Notes under the pieces: generated by a model
The model's input: the letters and a program-made list of their open reading frames with translations, nothing else
The model's database searches: none
Told to the model about the DNA's origin: nothing
Shown here: positions 1-4,493 of the stretch, in pieces
How the letters are laid out: every line of letters begins with the position of its first letter
How positions within the stretch are numbered: position 1 is the first letter of the stretch
Position numbers and translations under genes: made by a program
NCBI GenBank assembly: GCA_017885385.1
Contig: JAFNGF010000358.1
Span: 743 to 7,446 of the forward strand
Reading direction: 5' to 3'
Origin: Planctomycetota bacterium
GTDB lineage: Bacteria; Planctomycetota; Phycisphaerae; Sedimentisphaerales; Anaerobacaceae
Length of the DNA: 6,704 nucleotides

Positions 1-1
1 T

Positions 2-3000
2 GTCTTCGACAAGGCCGTCATCGCCGCGGATACTGATAAACGGACCGATTGGTTTCAGGGAAGTCCTTTCACTGGCGTATTTGACGGTAACGGTCACACG
101 ATTTCGCATCTGACGATCAGAGGTGAGTGCTACCTGGGTGTGTTTGGTCAATGTTCTGGAACGGTCAAAAACGTCGGTATCGTGGATGTCAACATAGCCG
201 GTTCAGGCGACTATGTCGGTGGGCTGGTGGGGGAGAACTATGGGGGACGTATGACCCAGTGCTACAGCACCGGTGCAGTTAGTAGCAACGGTTGGCGAGT
301 CGGGGGGCTGGCGGGTGGTAGCGGTTCATGGGATATGCCGGGCAGCACTGTGACCAACTGCTACAGCACCGCTGCGGTCATTGGATCTTCTTATCTGGGC
401 GGATTGGTGGGCTCCAGTGGAGGTAGTGTGACCCAGTGCTACAGCACCGGAGCGGTGACGGGCATTGGAAGAAATGTTGGCGGCCTGCTGGGCATTGGTC
501 ATGCCATCGCTTCTTTCTGGGACGTCCAGACTTCAGGTCAGGCCAGGAGTGCGGGTGGCACAGGCAAGACCACGACCGAGATGCAGAACATCCAGACGTA
601 TCTGGATGCGGGTTGGGACTTTGTCGGGGAAATCGCGAACGGGACCTGGGAGACCTGGCAGATGCCAGAAGGCGGGTGTCCAATCCTCGGGATATTGAGC
701 GGATATACTCCGCCCCAACTACAAGGCGCAGGTACGCCCGAAGACCCTTACCTGATTAGCGACGCGATGGAGCTGGGGGCGGTTGTCTATTACAATCCCC
801 GTGCCCACTATCGGCTGGCCTCCTCAATCGACCTATCCGGCATCCATTGGGGCACGGCAGTAATCCCTTGGTTCTCTGGCACCTTCGATGGCAATAGTCA
901 AGTGGTATCGAATCTATCTATCGTGGGCGCCAGCTACCTCGGCCTGTTTGGTGAATTGGGATCTGGCGCCGAGATCAAGCGCGTGGGGCTAGTGGGCGTC
1001 AGCATAACGGGATCAGGCGAGTATGTGGGAGCGCTGGTGGGGAGCAACGGCGCATGGAACACGGAAGGTGGCACTGTGACGCAGTGCTACAGCACCGGTT
1101 CGGTCAGCGGGACTTCGTATGTCGGCGGGTTGGTGGGGGGAAATGGTCGGTGTTCTTTGTGGGGATGTTTTGGTGGCATCGTCACAGAGAGTCTCTCTCC
1201 CGCGAGTGTCAGAGGGCAGACTGCTGTGGGTGGCCTGGTGGGATCGAACCACGGCGGCATCAGCCAATGCTACAGCACGAGCGCGGTCATTGGCATTTCG
1301 TCTGTCGCCGGTCTGGTGGGGTACAACGATTCGCGGGGTATTGTGACGGAGTGCTACAGCGCCGGTGCCGTCACCGGAACTGGAACGTATGTCGGCGGGT
1401 TGGCAGGCTGCAACCAGGACTCATGGGGCCGGAAGGGCACCATCACAACGAGTTTCTGGGACACCCAGACCTCTGGCCAGGTCAAAAGTGCCGGGGGCAC
1501 AGGCAAGACCGCGGCCGAGATGCAGACGGCAGCAACTTTCCTGGATGCCGGCTGGTACAGATGTGGTGAAATGGGGATCTGGACGATTGACGATGGGCGA
1601 GACTATCCCAGACTACGATGGGAAAATAAACCCGGTGAAGTAATTCAGCCAATCATCTTGTCGGACTTCCTCCGAGGAACCGGGACACAGGATGATCCGT
1701 ATCTCATTCGCACACCTGAAGACATTAGCCTTATCGCTCTGGCGCTGTGCGACCGGGCGAAGCATTTCAGGCTAATGTTCGTTGAGGGCGAGGGGAGCCA
1801 AGACAGCCCCTATTTGATCGACAGCGCTGAGCAACTCAATCTGATTGGTATGCTCCAGAATGAATTAGACAAGGACTACAAGCTGATGGCGGATATCGAC
1901 CTGAGCGCCTACAGCGGAATGGCCTTCAATAGGGTCGGCAGTGGGAGCACTCCTTTCACCGGCGTTTTTGACGGTAACGATCATACAATCTCAAATTTCA
2001 GCTATACTTGCACTGAGACGTACAGCATCGGGCTGTTCGGGTATGTCTCAGGGCCAAATTCCGTGATAAAAAACCTGAAACTGACTTGGCCCAATGTCGA
2101 TGCAGGTACGGGAGGTAGTGTCGGTGCGCTGGTTGGCTCTCTGGAACGTGGCACTATAGCCAACTGTCACGTTGACGGAGGCTGTGTGTCGGGAGGTTGG
2201 GAAGTCGGCGGGCTGGTAGGAACCAGCTACGGAGGCACAGTCACCGATTGCAATTCGAGCGCGACTCTTTCAGGAAACGGCTCGGTCGGTGGCCTCGTGG
2301 GTTACAATGAGGGCAGCCTCGCGACGAGCTCCAGCAGCGCCTCGGCCAGCGGCACTTGGTGCGTCGGTGGCCTCGCGGGCGTCAACGGAGGCAGGATCAG
2401 TTCGAGCTACAGCACCAGCACGGTAAGCGGAAGTGACGAAGTCGGCGGCCTTGTAGGTGGTAATGGCGGAAACATCAGCGTGAGCTACAGTAACGGCGTA
2501 GTCTGGGGAGAAGAATGTGTCGGCGGACTGGTCGGGTCAAACGGCGATATGTATATGGGCGCCGGCGGTCCTGTGACCAATTGCTACAGTACCGCTTCTG
2601 TTAGTGGCAGCAGCTATGTCGGTGGGCTGGTCGGTTACAACTCTGGCGGCAGTGTTGGCAGTTGTTTCTGGGACACCCAGACCTCCGGCCAGACCACGAG
2701 TGCCGGGGGCACAGGCAAGACCACGGCCGAGATGCAGACGGGAAGCACATTCCTTGAAGCCGGCTGGGACTTTGTGGGCGAAAGTCAGAATGGAACGCAA
2801 GACTTCTGGGCTATTTGCGAGGGTGGAGACTATCCGCACTTAGCCTGGGAGTTCACCATCGGGGATTTCGACGCTGATGCTGACACCGACTTTTTAGACT
2901 TTTGCATTCTTGCTGAACATTGGCTTGCAGCCGACGGCAGCTTCTGGTGCGGCCAGGGCTGTGATCTAACTAACGATGGGAGCGTCAACTGGCAAGACCT

Positions 3001-3031
3001 GATGGTCTTCTTGGACAACTGGCTTCGTTAG
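2..3031 (+). CDS. GLUG-repeat surface protein with C-terminal dockerin-like domain (5' partial)
   Basis: The frame is open from the first complete codon to the TAG at 3029-3031, giving 1009 visible residues. The GTG at 140 lies inside a repeat, so it is not the start; the true start and any signal peptide are off the left edge. The protein has three repeat modules. Modules 2 and 3 open with a 'G.GT..DPYLI'-type motif and 'F.G.FDGN...IS', continue with GLUG motifs (variants of 'VGGLVG.N.G.V..CYSTG.VSG') and close with 'FWD.QTSGQ'; module 1 shows everything after its missing opening. I count about 15 GLUG motifs. Residues 954-1009 form a dockerin-like pair of EF-hand loops. GLUG repeats probably fold as a beta-helix-like stalk on exported proteins, so a secreted or cell-surface role in adhesion or substrate contact is inferred; there is no catalytic domain in the visible part. 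A 34-residue half module (559-592) sits before module 3. A terminator-like hairpin follows the stop. Family assignment is firm, function is not. Confidence 0.95.
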   Translation, partial: VFDKAVIAADTDKRTDWFQGSPFTGVFDGNGHTISHLTIRGECYLGVFGQCSGTVKNVGIVDVNIAGSGDYVGGLVGENYGGRMTQCYSTGAVSSNGWRVGGLAGGSGSWDMPGSTVTNCYSTAAVIGSSYLGGLVGSSGGSVTQCYSTGAVTGIGRNVGGLLGIGHAIASFWDVQTSGQARSAGGTGKTTTEMQNIQTYLDAGWDFVGEIANGTWETWQMPEGGCPILGILSGYTPPQLQGAGTPEDPYLISDAMELGAVVYYNPRAHYRLASSIDLSGIHWGTAVIPWFSGTFDGNSQVVSNLSIVGASYLGLFGELGSGAEIKRVGLVGVSITGSGEYVGALVGSNGAWNTEGGTVTQCYSTGSVSGTSYVGGLVGGNGRCSLWGCFGGIVTESLSPASVRGQTAVGGLVGSNHGGISQCYSTSAVIGISSVAGLVGYNDSRGIVTECYSAGAVTGTGTYVGGLAGCNQDSWGRKGTITTSFWDTQTSGQVKSAGGTGKTAAEMQTAATFLDAGWYRCGEMGIWTIDDGRDYPRLRWENKPGEVIQPIILSDFLRGTGTQDDPYLIRTPEDISLIALALCDRAKHFRLMFVEGEGSQDSPYLIDSAEQLNLIGMLQNELDKDYKLMADIDLSAYSGMAFNRVGSGSTPFTGVFDGNDHTISNFSYTCTETYSIGLFGYVSGPNSVIKNLKLTWPNVDAGTGGSVGALVGSLERGTIANCHVDGGCVSGGWEVGGLVGTSYGGTVTDCNSSATLSGNGSVGGLVGYNEGSLATSSSSASASGTWCVGGLAGVNGGRISSSYSTSTVSGSDEVGGLVGGNGGNISVSYSNGVVWGEECVGGLVGSNGDMYMGAGGPVTNCYSTASVSGSSYVGGLVGYNSGGSVGSCFWDTQTSGQTTSAGGTGKTTAEMQTGSTFLEAGWDFVGESQNGTQDFWAICEGGDYPHLAWEFTIGDFDADADTDFLDFCILAEHWLAADGSFWCGQGCDLTNDGSVNWQDLMVFLDNWLR
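515..586 (+). repeat. Module-closing FWD repeat, copy 1
   Basis: This stretch encodes the 24-residue segment beginning FWDVQTSGQ and ending EMQ (visible residues 172-195), which closes the first GLUG module. It is 62/72 identical in DNA to copy 3, counted by eye. Confidence 0.85.
1454..1525 (+). repeat. Module-closing FWD repeat, copy 2
   Basis: This is the second copy of the 24-residue closing segment (FWDTQTSGQ...AEMQ, visible residues 485-508). It is 66/72 identical in DNA to copy 3, and most synonymous sites are also shared, which suggests recent duplication or recombination between modules. Confidence 0.88.
1676..1777 (+). repeat. Orphan half module inside the GLUG protein
   Basis: Residues 559-592 start with the module-opening motif GTGTQDDPYLI, run through a helix-like stretch to 'HFRLM', and are then followed directly by a second opening motif (GEGSQDSPYLI, from about residue 595). 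The fragment has no FDGN motif and no GLUG repeats, so it looks like the head of a module whose body was deleted or never copied. The reading frame is intact. Confidence 0.7.
2666..2737 (+). repeat. Module-closing FWD repeat, copy 3
   Basis: This is the third copy of the closing segment (visible residues 889-912), located just before the final linker and the dockerin-like domain. It differs from copy 2 at six nucleotides. Confidence 0.88.
2861..3028 (+). other. Dockerin-like double EF-hand domain (coding subregion)
   Basis: The last 56 residues contain two 12-residue calcium-loop candidates. The first, DFDADADTDFLD (2864-2899), has Asp at loop positions 1, 3, 5, 7, 9 and 12. The second, DLTNDGSVNWQD (2963-2998), has D, T, D, S, N and D at those positions. 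Each is followed by a short hydrophobic helix ending in 'WL'. This is the arrangement of type I dockerins and of the C-terminal domains common on exported proteins of Phycisphaerae-like planctomycetes. Its partner is unknown and no cohesin is in the window. Confidence 0.8.
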
Positions 3032-3046
3032 AGAGAATACGGAAAT

Positions 3047-3079
3047 GGTGCGAAATATCGCACCCTACAATATTCTTTT
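3047..3079 (+). terminator. Possible rho-independent terminator of the GLUG gene
   Basis: Sixteen bases after the stop codon, ggtgcga (3047-3053) and tcgcacc (3058-3064) form a perfect 7-bp stem with the 4-base loop aata. A T-rich stretch (tattctttt, 3071-3079) follows after about six bases. Position and stem suit a terminator, but the T tract is displaced and interrupted, so efficiency is doubtful. It could instead belong to a short palindromic repeat family. Confidence 0.5.
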
Positions 3080-3089
3080 CATCACCCAG

Positions 3090-3168
3090 CCTCCAAAGCC
3101 AGATTCATTGGTATCGCAGCGGGTGAAACCTGTGTTATCGACTTTGCCTGCACATCTGGCTTCGGAGG
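3090..3168. repeat. Long inverted repeat (15-bp arms, 49-base loop)
   Basis: The left arm cctccaaagccagat (3090-3104) is complementary to the right arm atctggcttcggagg (3154-3168) at 14 of 15 positions. Within the loop, gcgggt-gaa-acctgt could form a small inner stem in RNA if G-U pairs are allowed. It may be a small non-autonomous element, a structured RNA or part of a transcript end. I do not recognise the family. Confidence 0.6.
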
Positions 3169-3203
3169 AGGGCAAAAAGCAAAAACAAGCAACAAGGCAC
3201 CGC

Positions 3204-3223
3204 ATGGGCAACAAGTTGCCCAT
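3204..3223. repeat. 20-bp palindrome (REP-like or terminator-like)
   Basis: The arms atgggcaac and gttgcccat are perfect complements separated by two bases. As RNA this gives an 8-bp stem with loop CAAG. It is followed by 'cctaccc', similar to the 'cctac' that follows the hairpin at 3047-3064, and then by a T-rich stretch (attattttcttt). It may be a REP-like palindrome or a second weak terminator. Confidence 0.6.
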
Positions 3224-3288
3224 CCTACCCATTATTTTCTTTCATCCGTACTAATCAGCGTCAATCAGTGGTTAACATGAAATTTTAT

Positions 3289-3317
3289 TTGACGCCGAAG
3301 CGATTTCTGGGTATAAT
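3289..3317 (+). promoter_or_regulatory. Near-consensus sigma70-type promoter
   Basis: TTGACG at 3289-3294 and TATAAT at 3312-3317 are separated by exactly 17 bases, so 11 of 12 core bases match the sigma70 consensus. The expected start is near 3323-3326. The -10 box sits inside a small dyad (gggtat-aat-atgccc, with one G-U pair in RNA). No supported gene lies downstream for about 630 bases; transcription would run through the heptamer array and possibly on to the thioesterase gene. It may drive a non-coding transcript or a long leader. Chance occurrence is possible. Confidence 0.55.
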
Positions 3318-3353
3318 ATGCCCGTAACTAATGGATTAGAACCGAAATAGTGT

Positions 3354-3538
3354 AAAGAAGACAGGAGACAGAAGGCAGAAGACAGAAGACGGAGGACAGA
3401 AGACGGAACGCAGAAGACAGAAGACAGGAGACAGAAGACGGAAGACAGAAGACGGAGGACGGCGGACAGAAGGCAGAGAACAGAAGCTTGTCCTGAGCGT
3501 AGCCGAAGGAACGGAGAACAGATGACAGAGGTCAGAGC
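3354..3538. repeat. Degenerate 7-bp tandem array (consensus ACAGAAG), interrupted once
   Basis: From 3354 to 3486 the sequence divides into 19 consecutive heptamers. Eight are exactly acagaag and the others are variants such as acggagg, gcagaag and acaggag. A 24-bp unrelated segment (3487-3510) follows, and then heptamer-like units resume at 3511 (acggaga, acagatg, acagagg). Because 7 is not a multiple of 3, the minus strand reads as a 7-residue periodic Leu/Ser/Cys/Val peptide in an open frame, which should not be annotated as a protein. Confidence 0.9.
3487..3510. repeat. 24-bp segment interrupting the heptamer array
   Basis: The segment starts cttgtcctgagcg and ends gccgaagga. It breaks the array exactly at a heptamer boundary, as a clean insertion would. 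From memory, sequences of the type 'cttgtcctgagcg..gccgaagga' recur between genes in many environmental genomes, so this may be one copy of a dispersed short repeat. That recollection is unverified here. Confidence 0.5.
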
Positions 3539-3551
3539 CGCGAGCGAGAAC

Positions 3552-3582
3552 AATCCGTGGTTAATGAAAAATGCAGGCCAAT
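3552..3582. repeat. 31-bp direct repeat, copy 1
   Basis: The segment begins aatccgtggttaatg and ends gcaggccaat. It matches 3673-3703 at 29 of 31 positions in the same orientation. A shorter related segment (caatcagtggttaacatg) lies at 3262-3279, so related copies stand on both sides of the promoter and heptamer array. Confidence 0.85.
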
Positions 3583-3606
3583 ACAAATTCCAGAAAGTAC
3601 TTTCAG

Positions 3607-3683
3607 ACACGGATTTACGCCGATTTACACTGCTTTTTGGGCTTTATTCTTTTGATCCGCGTTCATCCGCGTAATCCGCGGTT
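3607..3683. repeat. Imperfect inverted repeat built from ~10-bp 'atccgcg' units
   Basis: The left part (acacggatttacgccgattt, from 3607) is roughly complementary to the right part (3655-3683), where 'atccgcg' occurs three times at 9-10-bp spacing (3655, 3665, 3674). A T-rich loop (about 3632-3654) separates them. The right arm overlaps the second 31-bp repeat. It resembles common short intergenic repeats of uncultured bacteria rather than a gene. Confidence 0.55.
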
Positions 3684-3703
3684 AATGAAAAATGCAGGCT
3701 AAT
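3673..3703. repeat. 31-bp direct repeat, copy 2
   Basis: This copy differs from 3552-3582 only by t to c at the seventh base and c to t four bases from the end. The distance between copy starts is 121 bp. Confidence 0.85.
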
Positions 3704-3726
3704 CAGAGCAAAAAGCAACGACCATT

Positions 3727-3860
3727 TTGAGTGTTTTATGCAAAACAAAGCCAATTTCCGAAAAAGGCCAAATGAGTGTAAGCCCTTATAATACAAAGGT
3801 ATATGAAAATATACGCGTCTGCAGGCTCCCCAAAAGCAAAGCCAATCAAAGCCAATTTGT
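3727..3860. repeat. Degenerate interspersed-repeat-like segment with GAAA-capped hairpin
   Basis: The element 'caaagccaat' occurs at 3746, 3837 and 3847, bracketing an AT-rich core. In the core, gtatat (3799-3804) and atatac (3809-3814) form a perfect 6-bp stem closed by a GAAA tetraloop. The open frame across it (KTKPISEK...YENIR...KANQSQF) resembles, from memory, peptides that recur as spurious hypothetical proteins in Phycisphaerae drafts. I read it as a dispersed repeat and not a gene; this is unverified. Confidence 0.45.
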
Positions 3861-3935
3861 GTGTGTGGCCGGGGAGAACGCCAAGCTCGCAGGGCTCTTG
3901 TTGTCTAAAGGCCGTTGTCAGTGCAACGTATTGCT

Positions 3936-3939
3936 AAGG
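3936..3939 (+). promoter_or_regulatory. Ribosome binding site candidate for the thioesterase
   Basis: The bases aagg lie 11 bases before the ATG at 3951, which is a usable if slightly long spacing. The alternative TTG at 3915 and GTG at 3921 fall in a small hairpin (cgttg 3913-3917 with caacg 3924-3928) and lack a comparable site. Confidence 0.4.
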
Positions 3940-3950
3940 CAGTAACTTAT

Positions 3951-4433
3951 ATGGAACAGCAAAAGGGTAAGAGTCCCAAAGAAAGCGCGGTAGAAACAAG
4001 ATACATTCTTATGCCTCAGCACGCCAATCCTCAAGGAACGGCTTTTGGCGGCGTGATTATGGCCTGGATCGATACGGTGGCTGCGATGGCGGCGCAAAAA
4101 CACGCAGGCTGCGAGGTCGTTACCGCCGGCATTGACTCGCTGATTTTCAAAGAACCAATCCGTATTGGCGACCACGTCGTTCTTAAGGCGTCGGTCAATT
4201 ATGTCAGCCGGTCGTCAATGGAGGTGGGCGTGCAGGTAACAAGAGAAGACCCTTACAGCGGCCAGAAAGCAATCGCCACCACCGCACATTTGACCTTTGT
4301 GGCACTTGACGAAAACAAGAAGCCCACGCCCGCTCCGCCGATTTTGCCCCAAACGCAAGAGGAAAAAAGGCGCTATGAGAACGCCGAGCTTCGCGTCCAG
4401 GCCAGAAAAGAATTACTCAAAAAGATCAAATGA
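3951..4433 (+). CDS. Acyl-CoA thioesterase, hotdog fold (YciA/BACH-like)
   Basis: The 160-residue product should hydrolyse acyl-CoA thioesters to free acid and CoA in the cytoplasm. The hotdog core is clear: 'MPQHANPQGTAFGGVIMAWID' at residues 21-41 carries the conserved Asn26, the FGG turn (32-34) and Asp41, which correspond to the catalytic Asn/Asp region of YciA/BACH-type enzymes. It is followed by strands through 'IDSLIFKEPIRIGD' (61-74) and the closing strand 'ATTAHLTFVALDE' (109-121). A charged, probably helical tail (131-160) follows. Length fits single-domain family members. I chose ATG 3951 over TTG 3915 because of the upstream aagg and because homologous sequence begins only near residue 15. 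No strong promoter lies directly upstream. The gene converges on the activase-family gene 60 bp downstream. Substrate chain length cannot be read from the sequence. Confidence 0.93.
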   Translation: MEQQKGKSPKESAVETRYILMPQHANPQGTAFGGVIMAWIDTVAAMAAQKHAGCEVVTAGIDSLIFKEPIRIGDHVVLKASVNYVSRSSMEVGVQVTREDPYSGQKAIATTAHLTFVALDENKKPTPAPPILPQTQEEKRRYENAELRVQARKELLKKIK

Positions 4434-4444
4434 CATCCGGCAAG

Positions 4445-4469
4445 CCTCGCCCCTGCGGCAGCGGCGAGG
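4445..4469. terminator. Hairpin between convergent genes, possible bidirectional terminator
   Basis: The arms cctcgcc (4445-4451) and ggcgagg (4463-4469) form a perfect 7-bp GC-rich stem. After a C-C mismatch a further ctg/cag pairing closes on a 3-base loop. It lies between the stop codons of the thioesterase (4433) and the minus-strand gene (4494). No U tract follows on either strand, so it may pause transcription or protect 3' ends rather than terminate intrinsically. Confidence 0.45.
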
Positions 4470-4493
4470 GCAAGCGTCAGTGTAAGTTTATCT

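Larger units (their letters stand above)
3032..3950. other. Repeat-rich intergenic region without a supported gene
   Basis: This 0.9-kb spacer separates the GLUG gene from the thioesterase gene. Three open frames occur: 3045-3254 (+), 3272-3610 (-) and 3727-3945 (+). None has a convincing ribosome binding site or recognisable domain. Each lies over inverted or tandem repeats that explain its composition, so I do not call them genes. The structured elements are listed separately. Confidence 0.8.

Noticed and set aside
140..142. GTG as the start of the GLUG protein
   Set aside because: The 46 codons before it are open and encode the expected 'FTGVFDGN' module segment, so the gene enters from off the window.
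545..570. GGTGKT in the FWD repeat as a Walker A nucleotide-binding loop
   Set aside because: The glycine required five residues before the GK is Ser, there is no Walker B, and the motif repeats three times at the ends of surface-protein modules.
3045..3254. 69-residue plus-strand open frame just after the GLUG gene
   Set aside because: It has no well-spaced ribosome binding site, no domain, and overlaps a hairpin, a 15-bp-arm inverted repeat and a 20-bp palindrome that explain its sequence.
3354..3538. CRISPR array
   Set aside because: The units are contiguous 7-mers without spacers, and no cas gene is visible.
3272..3610. 112-residue minus-strand open frame rich in Leu, Ser and Cys
   Set aside because: Its periodic sequence is the translation of the 7-bp tandem array (21 bases = 7 residues); this is a composition artefact.
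3787..3792. TATAAT as a second promoter upstream of the thioesterase
   Set aside because: No -35-like hexamer stands at 16-18 bases upstream; in this AT-rich segment the match is likely chance.
3727..3945. 72-residue plus-strand open frame before the thioesterase
   Set aside because: It has no ribosome binding site and runs through repeated 'caaagccaat' motifs; it is better explained as a dispersed repeat.
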